A DNA stretch of 64,000 nucleotides from Candidatus Woesearchaeota archaeon (GCA_018302815.1 JAGVZE010000009.1:154078-218077); one strand, 5' to 3'. Shown: positions 48,120-57,316, counted from the stretch's first letter. Notes: a model not told the origin generated them from the sequence alone. Program-made: numbers and translations.

Positions 48120-50840
48120 TTAGACTGCCTTGACGGTCACGTCAGAGAGTGTCGTGCCTGTGACTTCTGCTTCCATGCCGGTGACTTTCGCAATAGCTCC
48201 AGTCGCGACAGCGCGCGCACCTTGTCTGGTGTTCATCGCTGTTCTACCGTTGACAAGCAGAGCAACATTGCCGTTTGTGTGCTCGAAGAGCTTCACAATG
48301 GCCTTGTTCTCAGTCACTGACTCGTAGCACGGCTCTGGGTTGCCCAAGAGGCTTGCTGCAATCGGGTTCGCACATGGACCACCTACAACAACTGCGTTGT
48401 ACATGGACACATCGCTGACCTCGGATGCTAGCTTGGCTGCACCGATCTGGATCGGCTGCACACGCTCTACACCGCCTGCCGCAACACTCGTCGTGGAGAC
48501 AACGCCGCCTGTGACGAAGACACGGGCTCCTCTCTGGCTGAGTGGGTACTCAACAGTGAGGTCCTCTGCCTGGTCGTCAGAGCTCGGGTTGTACAACTCG
48601 AAGAATGCTCCGTAGCCGCTGAGCGCCTGCTCGATGTCGTCATTCTCTTCAAGGTCAAACATACCGAAGAAGAGACCCGCTCCCGGTGGGGAGAGAGGCG
48701 TCAAGTTGCTGACGCTCTGCAGACCAATCTCGTCGGTTGCTCGAGGCACGATAAGCGCTGTCACGTTCTCATCTGTACCGGACTCGTCGAATTCCTTCGA
48801 GAGGGTCGTCAAAGACACATTGAGCGTTGTTGCCGCGCTTGTTGAAGCGACACACGAGGTGTTCGCTCCGAACGAAACGTTACCGACAACTGCCGCCGGC
48901 CTGAGCTGGTCGCCCAAGTCGATGAGGCCTTCGCCCTGTATGCCGATGATGGCTTCTGTACAGTCAGTGATTGAACCATCGCCGTTCAAGTCGACAAGCA
49001 AGTTACCACTTGTATCGTTGACTCCAACGAGGTAGGTAACTCCGCCAACGACAAAGTTCGCGATTCGAGTCACAGAGTCGTACGTCACTTCTCGAGTACC
49101 AGTACCCAAGTCTGTGAACGTCAACTGCCTGTTCGTGCTATCGATGCTGTCGTATCTGAGCACGTGTGAGAAACACGTGTTATCAGATGCCGCGTGGTTA
49201 CAGTTGCTCAAGACGAAGAAGTCATCGTCGCTTATGTACGCGATGGCTGCAATCGGTCCTGACATAACCGTAAACGGAGTGATGTCGAGCGTTGCGCTAC
49301 CAGAGGCATTGGTGCTGTTGAACTCTGTGAACCATAGATCGTCGTCATCGTCACCATATTTGAGGTCGTTGACGCCGGTGGTCAAGTTCACCGCACCAGC
49401 TTCTGCGCTTGCAAGCGGGAAGTCGTAGAAGATTCCCTCTTGGTTGGTGAATTCGAGGTCGTACTCGTCATCACCAGCTGCGTCGATTCGGACGAGCGTG
49501 ACACCAGTGTCCATGAGACCTTCGTATCGAACGTCCCAGTTTGGAGTCAACATTCCTTCCGGTTCATCGAGCTGTTCACGCACACCGCTTCCTGGCGGGA
49601 TGTACATGTCACCAAGCACTGCATCAGCTGTGAGCTGGTACTTGATGTTCTGGACTTCAATCTCTGCGCCATCCAAAGACGTCGCACTGTTGGACGTGGA
49701 TGTGAATTGCGCTCTGATAGAAACCGAAGAATCCTCGATGGTTTCCTCGTTCACTTCTGCCGCAGCGGTAGTGAAGAGAGTGTCAGAGCCGTTTGTGTCT
49801 CTGAACTCAACCTTGTACGCGCCCAAGTAGAACTGGACGATGGACTTCTGGATATCCTTACCGGTCGCGAGAATGTCTCGGATACCGATTTGGGTACCGT
49901 CCGCAAGGACGTCAGTCTCTCCATCTTCAAGCTCGTCGGTGATTTCTCCGTTGATTCGGAACTTCACGGAACCCTCGCCACCACGGCTGGTTTCGGAGAT
50001 AACGAGGACTTCAACCTCGTATTCCTTGCCGTCAACAACATAGGTTTCCTTGTCGTTCTCTCCTAGAACCGCAGAGACTGCACCGCCGATGAACTCGAGC
50101 AAAATATCCGGGCTACCGCCAGCTTGGACGGAACCGAATACCTGTGAGCCGTTTCTAACGTCGCTGTCAACAATGACGAATGGCTGGCCGAGGATTGTAA
50201 CGTCCTCATCTTCCAAGTCCTTCATGTCATCGCCTTCCATCTCAGATTCAAGTCCTTCTTCGAACTCAAGCTCCCACTCGAAAAGTAGGTCGCCGTCGTT
50301 CCAGAAGAGATAGTGACCTACTCGGTCTCTTTCATCTTCTGCAAAGAGAACTGTGCTCGATGCAACGTTTGTAACCGCAACTGGGCTTCCTGACGGAGTC
50401 GGGAATCTCAAGTATTGGTTAAATTCTGTGCTTCCTTCGTCAGTTACTATCTGACCGCCCTTGAGCATGTCAAGGTCGACTTCAGTCAAAGTCTCTCGAA
50501 CGTCTCCGAGCATCTCGCCAATTTCGAGAAGGTCTGAGGTCGAACCGATTTCGACTGCGTCACCCTCAACCACGAGCTGCGAAGGCGCGCCAGGACCGGC
50601 TGACTTAACAACCGCCTGGGACTGCAAACTCTGGATTATGTCTACTGCACCGATGACGTCTGAACCGTCAGCCTGGTCTCCAACAACTATCGCTAGGTTG
50701 GAAGCGGGCGTTCCGTTCACGACGAATGGCGCAGGCCAGTCGGACAATTTCGCTGCGGACGCTCCGAAGATCGTCGCACCGACCATTGTCAAACCCATTC
50801 CTAAAGCCACCATCTTTTTTATCGCTTGTACTGCTTTCAT
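48120..50840 (-). CDS. S-layer protein, Methanococcus-type
   Basis: 906 aa with signal peptide (MVALGMGLTMVGATIFGASAA) and the S_layer_N pattern: LSDWPAPFVVNG, NLAIVVGDQADGSDVIGAVDIIQSL. Highly acidic with many Ser/Thr. The C-terminal region (ARVFVTGGVVSTTSVAAGG, then VVVGGPCANP) matches the family's second S-layer domain. Forms the cell-surface lattice. The codon bias is strong, as for an abundant protein. An unusual GGAGGTG site lies before the ATG. Confidence 0.9.
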   Translation of the reverse strand: MKAVQAIKKMVALGMGLTMVGATIFGASAAKLSDWPAPFVVNGTPASNLAIVVGDQADGSDVIGAVDIIQSLQSQAVVKSAGPGAPSQLVVEGDAVEIGSTSDLLEIGEMLGDVRETLTEVDLDMLKGGQIVTDEGSTEFNQYLRFPTPSGSPVAVTNVASSTVLFAEDERDRVGHYLFWNDGDLLFEWELEFEEGLESEMEGDDMKDLEDEDVTILGQPFVIVDSDVRNGSQVFGSVQAGGSPDILLEFIGGAVSAVLGENDKETYVVDGKEYEVEVLVISETSRGGEGSVKFRINGEITDELEDGETDVLADGTQIGIRDILATGKDIQKSIVQFYLGAYKVEFRDTNGSDTLFTTAAAEVNEETIEDSSVSIRAQFTSTSNSATSLDGAEIEVQNIKYQLTADAVLGDMYIPPGSGVREQLDEPEGMLTPNWDVRYEGLMDTGVTLVRIDAAGDDEYDLEFTNQEGIFYDFPLASAEAGAVNLTTGVNDLKYGDDDDDLWFTEFNSTNASGSATLDITPFTVMSGPIAAIAYISDDDFFVLSNCNHAASDNTCFSHVLRYDSIDSTNRQLTFTDLGTGTREVTYDSVTRIANFVVGGVTYLVGVNDTSGNLLVDLNGDGSITDCTEAIIGIQGEGLIDLGDQLRPAAVVGNVSFGANTSCVASTSAATTLNVSLTTLSKEFDESGTDENVTALIVPRATDEIGLQSVSNLTPLSPPGAGLFFGMFDLEENDDIEQALSGYGAFFELYNPSSDDQAEDLTVEYPLSQRGARVFVTGGVVSTTSVAAGGVERVQPIQIGAAKLASEVSDVSMYNAVVVGGPCANPIAASLLGNPEPCYESVTENKAIVKLFEHTNGNVALLVNGRTAMNTRQGARAVATGAIAKVTGMEAEVTGTTLSDVTVKAV

Positions 50841-51118
50841 CTAACAAACACCTCCGTGTTTTTGTGGGTTATCTTTACTTGGTGATGTAAAGACTGTGAA
50901 TGAGAAACAAATGAACCGTATTTAAAGTTTTTGTCTAGCTCACGTCTGGAAAATATAGTTTGTGATATATACTTCATCTGTGCCTCTTTTTTCATAATGT
51001 ATATGTATACGACTACCTTGCCACCATTAAACCCGCGGGAGTTTATAAACTTTTCGCACATACCCGACGTACACCGCTCACGATAAAACGTATTTTTTCG
51101 ATATTTTATAGACGACAT
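50841..51118 (-). promoter_or_regulatory. S-layer gene promoter and leader
   Basis: 278 bp. Reading on the minus strand, AACTTTAAATACGG (near 50915-50930) is the likely TATA element. A leader of about 60 nt follows with CACGGAGGTGTTTG before the ATG. Unlike many genes here, this one uses a leader with a Shine-Dalgarno site, suited to high expression. A second AT-rich TATA-like patch lies near 50955-50985. Confidence 0.6.
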
Positions 51119-51643
51119 TTATATGGAGCCGAAACGGCTTTGCGAACACATCACAAGCATTCGAACCAACGGATTGAGTTCCTTTAATTCATGATAAACA
51201 GACAAATCCTGCTTGGAAGCTAGGCATTTATTGATAGTATGGCTGTGAACGTCAACGATAGCGTCAATTGGGCAGCGCACCGATACGACATGAATGACAT
51301 TCGCGCGGATGATTCGAGGAAATTCAATTCCAAGTATATAATAGATAGAACCATTCACTTCTCCAAACAAGCACGCCTTGATTTCCCTATCCTGATTTGC
51401 GACATATTCTTCTCGAAGCGCCTCAAGCGTGCCATTTTGGAAAACAAACCGCGCGCCGCCCACGTTAAGAACATTCTCTCTTACAACCGAACTCTGCACA
51501 ATTCCCTGCAAAACATCAGAAAAAGTCCAAAAGACCAGCAAAATAATAAGAAAGACACCGAGCAGCGCTATCAAAACAACCCGAAATCTTGATGGAGGAA
51601 GCTCCTCATCTATCTCTTCGGAGCGTACTTGAGGCAACACCAC
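51119..51643 (-). CDS. membrane-anchored JAMM/MPN-like protein, 174 aa
   Basis: One membrane helix (about 21-42) followed by a JAB-type domain. E95, H133-x-H135, S143 and D146 match the JAMM pattern E...HxH(x7)Sx2D that binds zinc in deubiquitinase-like peptidases. Start is GTG at 51643, 34 bp inside the end of the upstream gene. Orientation suggests that the domain lies outside or within the membrane space. Target unknown. Confidence 0.75.
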   Translation of the reverse strand: MVLPQVRSEEIDEELPPSRFRVVLIALLGVFLIILLVFWTFSDVLQGIVQSSVVRENVLNVGGARFVFQNGTLEALREEYVANQDREIKACLFGEVNGSIYYILGIEFPRIIRANVIHVVSVRCPIDAIVDVHSHTINKCLASKQDLSVYHELKELNPLVRMLVMCSQSRFGSI

Positions 51644-51948
51644 GACTTTGACTCCTCATCGAAATTGCACGGATCAGGACCATCTGCACTTGTGAAACCA
51701 CAAGTCACTTTATCCCAATTATCCTGCAAATAAAAACTATAACTGGCCATTGAAGCCGCATCAGCATACGCTTTTCCTAGCGCCACTGGATTTGATGCCG
51801 CGCGCTTAAGACCCGGACCATAAAGTTTTGATGCGCCATAATAATTGCTCGCGAGATTTCCAGTCATAGAATCGTTCACGACGACAACAAGAACAGAGAT
51901 TAGCACGATAAGCAAAATGGAAAACGCCGCAAAACGAACTTCAGTCAT
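51610..51948 (-). CDS. secreted or pilin-like protein, 112 aa
   Basis: One N-terminal helix (about 6-26, AFSILLIVLISVLVVVV), then a small polar domain with Cys in the last third (CGF, CNF, WCCLKY). Short size and the single helix resemble type IV pilin-like or anchored small envelope proteins. ATGA overlap with the upstream gene. Confidence 0.6.
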   Translation of the reverse strand: MTEVRFAAFSILLIVLISVLVVVVNDSMTGNLASNYYGASKLYGPGLKRAASNPVALGKAYADAASMASYSFYLQDNWDKVTCGFTSADGPDPCNFDEESKSWCCLKYAPKR

Positions 51949-52403
51949 GCGCACACCCCATTACCAAAACATTTTTTACCGGAAGGACACTGTTTTTCGA
52001 CAAGCTGCCAGACTAAACCCACCTTCTCGCAGGCGAAAAGCTTCTTGTCAACACACACCTTTTGACCGGGAAGCTTCATAACACGCGCGCTCACCTGACA
52101 GCCGCCACGGCACGCAAAATCGTTTTTGCACTCGGAATCAGCGCAGTCTGTTTTTCTATCAAAATCGTCATCGAGACCATTCGTGCAAACCTCAGGATAC
52201 AAACCGCCCTGGCCTGCCTGTGTGTTTCTCATTCCCGCCGCAGAATAACCCTGACCCATAACCGAACGATAGCCAGAACTTGACATTGCAGGAGAACCGC
52301 CGCCCGTGCTTATGCCAATCATCCCTGACGCGGACAATTCATGAACGAGCGCTAACGCGCCGACGATAAAAACCAATGATAAAACAGCAATTGTTTCACG
52401 CAT
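51945..52403 (-). CDS. secreted Cys-rich protein, 152 aa
   Basis: Signal peptide (about 5-22), a Gly/Ser-rich linker, then NGLDDDFDRKTDCADSEC, which is a known archaeal/bacterial surface motif (calcium-binding-like), and further Cys pairs. Start set at ATG 52403, because the upstream open frame has no other support. First gene of a three-gene envelope operon with the pilin-like and JAMM genes. Confidence 0.66.
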   Translation of the reverse strand: MRETIAVLSLVFIVGALALVHELSASGMIGISTGGGSPAMSSSGYRSVMGQGYSAAGMRNTQAGQGGLYPEVCTNGLDDDFDRKTDCADSECKNDFACRGGCQVSARVMKLPGQKVCVDKKLFACEKVGLVWQLVEKQCPSGKKCFGNGVCA

Positions 52404-52491
52404 ATCACACCTTTTTACGCAATGAAAGGATCGCAGATATTTAAATCTGCTTAGACGAGAATTAATATAGTGCAACAGTCGCTCCGCGCAT

Positions 52492-52884
52492 ATGACCCTG
52501 AACTATCACCTTCGAATCGCGCCTTGCACGTATCTTGTAGAACTCGAAAACCGGGGAGCCGCAGTGTTCGCAAACAAAAACATTGGACCGGGAGAACTCA
52601 TCGAAGTGTGCCCCGCGCTTATTTTTCCAGAAAAAGAAGCGAAGCGACTTATAAAAACCGATCTCTCACAATATCTTTTCAACTGGGGAAAAGATAAAGC
52701 TGCGTTAGCACTCGGCTACGGTTCACTCTACAACCACTCATGCAAGCCAAACGCTCGGTGCACATTCGACAAAAGACGCAAGTTCATCATATATCAAAGC
52801 ATCGACCACATCCTCCAAGACCACGAGATAATGATAAACTACGACGATATCCACGGGGAATGCGGAGATACTTCGTGGGCTTAA
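52492..52884 (+). CDS. SET-domain protein, 130 aa
   Basis: Stand-alone SET domain: RGAAVFANKNIGPGELIEVCPALIF, the catalytic NHSCKPNA (about 82-89) and EIMINYDD near the end. These bind S-adenosylmethionine and methylate lysines; the post-SET Cys cluster is absent. ATATTTAAATCTG lies about 50 nt upstream. In archaea such enzymes can methylate chromatin proteins. Confidence 0.85.
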   Translation: MTLNYHLRIAPCTYLVELENRGAAVFANKNIGPGELIEVCPALIFPEKEAKRLIKTDLSQYLFNWGKDKAALALGYGSLYNHSCKPNARCTFDKRRKFIIYQSIDHILQDHEIMINYDDIHGECGDTSWA

Positions 52885-52891
52885 TGAGAAG

Positions 52892-53203
52892 TGCGGCGGA
52901 CAGGATCTGAAAAATCCCGCGGATTTTCCAGCCCATCAAAACCTGCGGTTTTGAGGTTCGAACTCAATCCACTGACGCGGCTGGAGTTCAAATCCTGATT
53001 AGACTATTCAATAAACGATGCATTACGCATTTACCAACTTTATGCGGCGGACAGGAGTCATCAAAAGTCGAGCAAAGCGAGAATTTTGATGTCAAGGGCT
53101 GCCTAGCAGCCCGCAGACGTTCGAATCCTGTCCGCATATCGCAAAGAGAAAGAAGCGCATCGCGCTTGTACTAAGAAATATGCGGCGGACAGGATTCGAA
53201 CCT
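52892..53203 (-). repeat. array of broken tRNA-Leu 3' ends
   Basis: TGCGGCGGACAGGA, the 3' part of the neighbouring tRNA-Leu, recurs at 52892, 53043 and 53181 (the last 23 bp long) before the intact gene at 53283. An inverted partial copy (TCCTGTCCGCAT) ends near 53138. Between the copies lie short hairpins. None folds as a whole tRNA. They look like scars from repeated use of the tRNA as an integration site. Confidence 0.7.
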
Positions 53204-53282
53204 CAAAACAACTGCGGTTGTCTGGAGCTTCGAACCTGTGCGCCAATATCGTTGCGGAGTCCTTCAGGACGTAGCCATTAAG

Positions 53283-53366
53283 TGCGGCGGACAGGATTCG
53301 AACCTGCGAGAGCACTAAGCTATTGGAGTCTAAATCCAACCCGTTGGACCACTTCGGTACCGCCGC
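53283..53366 (-). tRNA. tRNA-Leu (TAG)
   Basis: Acceptor GCGGCGG/CCGCCGC, anticodon stem TTGGA/TCCAA with loop TTTAGAC (anticodon TAG), long variable arm typical of tRNA-Leu, T arm GCAGG TTCGAAT CCTGT, discriminator A. No CCA encoded. About 84 nt. Confidence 0.92.
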
Positions 53367-53457
53367 GCAATAAAAAAGCCAGATTCACCCCTTCTTAAAG
53401 CTTTTCACCCGAGCCATTAAATACCGTGAACTTAAATGATTAAACAAAAGAGGCTAA

Positions 53458-53844
53458 ATGGTACATCCACTAATCGTATTCATCGCATTCGGAATAATCG
53501 GGTGGATTCTTGATACAATCTATAGAAGCGCCGCAGAAAGAAAATACGCGCCAAAAACATTCATTCCTTATTTTAGCATCTTGTACGCAGTCGGAGGATC
53601 AATACTATACGGACTACACGTCACGACGACGCTGAACAGTACAGCGTACGTCTTAATCGGAACTCTCATCATGACACTCATGGAGTTCACAGCAGGAGTG
53701 TTCTGCCAGAATATTCTTGGAGAAAGATACTGGGATTACTCAAAAAACAAATACAATATATATGGACATATTGACGCGCTCCACATACTCTTGTGGATCA
53801 CGCTCATAACTTCATTGAGAATACTGCTTGAATATCTGGCTTAA
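53458..53844 (+). CDS. CmpB-like putative ABC-transporter membrane protein
   Basis: 128 aa with three to four helices. Segments FGIIGWILDTIYRSA, PYFSILYAVGGSILYGL, LMEFTAGVFCQNILGERYWDYS and NIYGHIDALHILLW match the CmpB family (DUF/PF06541). The family is called putative ABC-transporter type IV, but its true role is unsettled. Convergent with cytidine deaminase. Confidence 0.78.
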   Translation: MVHPLIVFIAFGIIGWILDTIYRSAAERKYAPKTFIPYFSILYAVGGSILYGLHVTTTLNSTAYVLIGTLIMTLMEFTAGVFCQNILGERYWDYSKNKYNIYGHIDALHILLWITLITSLRILLEYLA

Positions 53845-53850
53845 GCAAAA

Positions 53851-54315
53851 TCAACGCCACTTGCTCAAATCAACACCAAGTTTAGCAGGGCCAAAAGATT
53901 TAGGAAGCAAATCGTCCAGCGTGACTAGTTCTATCTTGTCCATCTTGGTAGTGGAAAGTATGCCGACAAGATTGCAATCTGAAAGCTCTCGCACCTCACA
54001 CAAAACCTGCCTGCACGCGCCGCAAGGGCCTGTAATGTCCACTGTATCAAAATCTTTGTGCCTTGCGATGATTGCGAACGCGCTGAACAAACGATATCCC
54101 GCCATATTGGCGTTGAACACAGCTGAACGTTCTGCACAGATAGTCAAGCCAAAAGAAGCATTCTCGAAATTAGCGCCAGGTATGATCTTGCCATCTTGAG
54201 CTAGCAACGCAGCTCCGACGTAAAAATTCGAATACGGCGCATAAGCTCGCCCCATCGCGGTTTGAGCCGCCAAAAGCAAATCCTGATATTTTTTATCAAG
54301 CCCAGAAAAAACCAT
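53851..54315 (-). CDS. cdd: cytidine deaminase
   Basis: 154 aa. Zinc site CAERSAV and PCGACRQVL, with AYAPYSNFYVGAAL and FENASFG in front: the canonical cytidine deaminase pattern. Converts cytidine or deoxycytidine to uridine forms in pyrimidine salvage. Start at ATG 54315; the longer frame adds seven residues with two Cys. Confidence 0.93.
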   Translation of the reverse strand: MVFSGLDKKYQDLLLAAQTAMGRAYAPYSNFYVGAALLAQDGKIIPGANFENASFGLTICAERSAVFNANMAGYRLFSAFAIIARHKDFDTVDITGPCGACRQVLCEVRELSDCNLVGILSTTKMDKIELVTLDDLLPKSFGPAKLGVDLSKWR

Positions 54316-54357
54316 AAGGCACTGAACACAAAACAAGTATAAAAGAATTTAGATGAT

Positions 54358-54549
54358 TCACGCGCGCTTTCGCGTGTTCTTCCAGGCGTAACTGCGCATC
54401 TTAGGGCCTCTGCCGAAACCACAGCTTGCACATTCCTTTTTAGTAATGTGATAACTGCTTCTACCGCAACGCCTGCACGGCATGTGCGACTTGCCACGGG
54501 ATCTCTTACCCTGTGAACCTGTTCCGCCAAGACCTTTTGTTCCTACCAT
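54358..54549 (-). CDS. rpl37e: 50S ribosomal protein eL37
   Basis: 63 aa. CRRCG and CASCG form the zinc ribbon, with KGLGGTGSQGKRSRGKSHMPC in front, characteristic of L37e. Eight bases after the LSm gene, an arrangement common in archaea. Archaeal/eukaryotic marker. Confidence 0.94.
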   Translation of the reverse strand: MVGTKGLGGTGSQGKRSRGKSHMPCRRCGRSSYHITKKECASCGFGRGPKMRSYAWKNTRKRA

Positions 54550-54556
54550 GTTAGTA

Positions 54557-54778
54557 TTACGCCGGACTTATCAAAATAATCGTGTCACCACGGATAAAGG
54601 CAGTGCCAAGCTTTCGCTTGACTTCGCCATCGACACGTTCTTCTGTGTCGTCAAGGACCACGTTAATATGAATGTCGAAAGCGCGCAGACTGCCCAAATA
54701 CTGCCTTCCGTTCTTGCACTCAACAATCACTTTCTTATCGCGAGCGCGATTCAATGCATCAAGTGGTCTTGCTTCCAT
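54557..54778 (-). CDS. LSm (Sm-like) RNA-binding protein
   Basis: 73 aa. Sm1 motif VIVECKNGRQYLGSLRAFDIHINVVLDD and Sm2 motif FIRGDTIILISP. Forms rings that bind U-rich RNA. Start at ATG 54778; a GTG three codons upstream is less likely. Operon with eL37. Confidence 0.93.
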   Translation of the reverse strand: MEARPLDALNRARDKKVIVECKNGRQYLGSLRAFDIHINVVLDDTEERVDGEVKRKLGTAFIRGDTIILISPA

Positions 54779-54844
54779 AAAAAACACCCCTATTGTTTGA
54801 AGTCAAGAAAATGTGCAGTTACACATTCTCTGGACGCAGAAAAG

Positions 54845-54896
54845 CCAGAAACATGATTTTTAATTCATCCAACCGCTAAAGCGGTTGTCTTTCTGG
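54845..54896 (-). terminator. two-part hairpin between the propeller gene and LSm
   Basis: AACCGC/GCGGTT (54871-54886) around TAAA, enclosed by CCAGAAA (54845-54851) and TTTCTGG (54890-54896). It lies in the gap downstream of 54948 on the minus strand and upstream of the LSm gene, so it may stop read-through into it. Confidence 0.5.
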
Positions 54897-54947
54897 TTTT
54901 TCTTCGTAAAAAGCAAATCCACGAGGGGAGTATTTAAAAGTATCGAT

Positions 54948-56156
54948 TCAGAACCCGAAACTTTTCTGCCGCTTCTTATAATACCTGTAGCCGCGCTTGA
55001 TAATGAACGGCAGGAACGGAATCAAAAGAAGAAGCCAAAGAAGACCAAATCCCTCGTTATCCTCTGGCTCTTCAACTGCGCTCGCCAGCTCATCAACCAC
55101 GACTTCTTGCGGCGGCGGCTCGGAAGATTCCTTTGAGCATAAATCGCCAATACCATCACCATCTGAATCATAAGACAGCTCAGGAAGCGTTCGGCAATTA
55201 TCTGCGAAATCAAGGAGATCATCCCCATCACTATCCTCCTGCTTTGCCAAGCGTATAACTTTATCGCCAGTATCGCCATCGCCGTTCAAATCTCCAAGAT
55301 TTTCCTCCGACGAAACGAACACCAATTTATCATCAAAAAAAGAAGGAGATTCGCCTTTGATATCAAGACGCGCAAGAGATTCTTGTGAAAGAGAATACCC
55401 ATACAACTCGCCATCGCGTTCGAACACGACAATATCATCCACCACTGTCGGCGAATTGCCCTTCTGGCCAGTATACTCAACATCCTGCGCTTTGACATCG
55501 ACAACCACCAATTCCCCATCGGAAACGAAAGCCGCCTTTCCTGATTTAGATATAATCGCACGTTCACCCTCTATCTTCAAATTGCCAATCTTTCGCGAAT
55601 CCCTGTCAAGAACACGCATTATGGAATCAACCTTATCGCCGTCAGCGTTCAAATCAACTCCGACCTGCGATTCTTTCGTCGACATCAAAACAGAACGCTG
55701 GTTCATGGACGGAAAATCGCCAACTGCCTGAAGATTCAAGACCTCGGAAGAATCCATATCAAAAATACGGACGATATCATCACCAGTGTCGCCGTCATTC
55801 GAAAAATCCGCACCGAGCTCCTCCTCAGATGTAACGAAAACTATCAAATCAGCTAGAACGAAAGGGTGGCGCCCCTTAACTTCAGTTGAAATAACATCCT
55901 TATCCCGTACATTCGCATAATGAATAATACCTTCCTTCTCGAACGCCACAACAAAACCGAATATCGAAGGATCCTCGCCTTCTGAAATCAAAACATCGCT
56001 CTTCCTTGCCAAATCATAAACGTGAACCGAGCCGTTACGTTCGTATCCGACAAACTCGCCGTACAAAAACGGATTCGCGCCTTCCTGACCCGTGCTAGAA
56101 ACTACCATAGCAAAAACCAACTGGCTTGCCAATAAGAAAGATACCAACCACCTCAT
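54948..56156 (-). CDS. secreted propeller-like protein with Ca-binding repeats, 402 aa
   Basis: Signal peptide (1-16), repeated blade-like units (DIVRIFDMDSSEVLNLQAVGD; SIMRVLDRDSRKIGNLKIEG; ELYGYSLSQESLARLDIKGE) and Asp-rich calcium motifs (DGDTGDD, DSDGDDLLDFADNC, DSDGDGIGDLC) as in thrombospondin type 3 repeats. A C-terminal helix (LLWLLLLIPFLPFII) and basic tail anchor it. Surface protein of unknown ligand. Confidence 0.72.
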   Translation of the reverse strand: MRWLVSFLLASQLVFAMVVSSTGQEGANPFLYGEFVGYERNGSVHVYDLARKSDVLISEGEDPSIFGFVVAFEKEGIIHYANVRDKDVISTEVKGRHPFVLADLIVFVTSEEELGADFSNDGDTGDDIVRIFDMDSSEVLNLQAVGDFPSMNQRSVLMSTKESQVGVDLNADGDKVDSIMRVLDRDSRKIGNLKIEGERAIISKSGKAAFVSDGELVVVDVKAQDVEYTGQKGNSPTVVDDIVVFERDGELYGYSLSQESLARLDIKGESPSFFDDKLVFVSSEENLGDLNGDGDTGDKVIRLAKQEDSDGDDLLDFADNCRTLPELSYDSDGDGIGDLCSKESSEPPPQEVVVDELASAVEEPEDNEGFGLLWLLLLIPFLPFIIKRGYRYYKKRQKSFGF

Positions 56157-56230
56157 ACATCAAAGGTAGAACAGGCACCATATAAACATTTCCGCAACGT
56201 TTATAAACCCCCCCTCTTGACACAACATCC

Positions 56231-56611
56231 ATGGTCGTAATACAACGAGCAAGAATGAAACGAAAGCCGACGGGCGGAAGATACATGACAGCCCGCGGCA
56301 AACGAAAATACGAAATGGGAAGAGCAGCAACGCTCACCAAAGTCGGAAAAGCCCACGTCAAAACAATCAAGACAAAAGGCGATTCAAGAAAAATGAAAGT
56401 TCTCGTCGCAGAATTCGCGAACATTTTCGATCCTAAAGCGAAAAAATACATCAAGACGCCAATAAAGACAGTCGTTGAAAGCCAAGCGAACAGACACTTC
56501 GTTCGAAGAAACATCATAGTCAAAGGAACCATCATAACGACAGACGCAGGAAAAGCGCGAGTCACGTCAAGACCAGGACAAGATGGAACCGTGAACGCAG
56601 TTCTTCTTTGA
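56231..56611 (+). CDS. rps8e: 30S ribosomal protein eS8
   Basis: 126 aa. RKPTGGRYMTARGKRKYEMGR and the C-terminal TTDAGKARVTSRPGQDGTVNAVL identify eS8. A GTTTATAAACC about 28 nt before the ATG is a strong TATA box, so the mRNA is leaderless or nearly so. Confidence 0.95.
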   Translation: MVVIQRARMKRKPTGGRYMTARGKRKYEMGRAATLTKVGKAHVKTIKTKGDSRKMKVLVAEFANIFDPKAKKYIKTPIKTVVESQANRHFVRRNIIVKGTIITTDAGKARVTSRPGQDGTVNAVLL

Positions 56612-56641
56612 AGCGCCTGCAATCGAGTCTTTTACGCTAGA

Positions 56642-57316
56642 TTATTGAACGCTTTCCGAATTCTCTTTACCAACATATTCTAGCGGCTCAAGAAAATCAA
56701 TGAAGTTGCGCAACTGACGACCTTCTAGCTTCATCTCCCTCTCTCCCATGATGAGCGGAGGAATACGCACAGAACGAAGAACAGTCAATTCATAAAGCTG
56801 ATACTTATCGCTCCCCTGCTTCTCAATCAAATAATCCCATACAGAATCATCGTGAAGCTTCGCAATGAAATCTTTTAGCCTGCGAACACCCAGCTCTCCT
56901 TTGACAACGTGTATCGTCGGCATAAGAACATCATCCGGATGGAATTCCCTTCCAGCAAGATCACCCACAGTCAAGAGCGAATATCGTGCATACCATCTTA
57001 ATTCCTGCTGCGCGAAGGAGTGCATCGCTGCAAAGTAACACCCCATCACTTTACGATCAAATGCGACGCTAAAATCTCCCGCTCCAATCAGCCCCCTGAA
57101 CTTAGCATATCCCTCCTTGTGCTCGGGCTTTCTCAACTCGTCCACTGCAAGTGGATTTGCGCTTGTTCGCATGAAACAATACACCGCAGAAGGCTCAAAA
57201 CTCTGCCTGAACAATCCTCTCATCAACCCCTCATTCACTGCATACCCTTCATCAGATTTATTCTCTTCATCAAGCTTGACCTCAAGAGGCCCCGCATCTG
57301 ATTCATCTATCCTCAT
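56642..57316 (-). CDS. hypothetical protein, 224 aa
   Basis: Soluble protein with acidic N-terminus and mixed alpha/beta pattern; no family recognised. ATGA overlap with the HD-domain gene suggests a joint role. Confidence 0.65.
   Translation of the reverse strand: MRIDESDAGPLEVKLDEENKSDEGYAVNEGLMRGLFRQSFEPSAVYCFMRTSANPLAVDELRKPEHKEGYAKFRGLIGAGDFSVAFDRKVMGCYFAAMHSFAQQELRWYARYSLLTVGDLAGREFHPDDVLMPTIHVVKGELGVRRLKDFIAKLHDDSVWDYLIEKQGSDKYQLYELTVLRSVRIPPLIMGEREMKLEGRQLRNFIDFLEPLEYVGKENSESVQ

Noticed and set aside
48130..50844. several long plus-strand frames opposite the S-layer gene
   Set aside because: Ser/Thr/Pro-rich shadows caused by the strong codon bias of the S-layer gene.
50837..51118. 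minus-strand frame of 93 codons upstream of the S-layer gene
   Set aside because: It spans the TATA box and leader of the S-layer gene and shows no domain; treated as promoter region.
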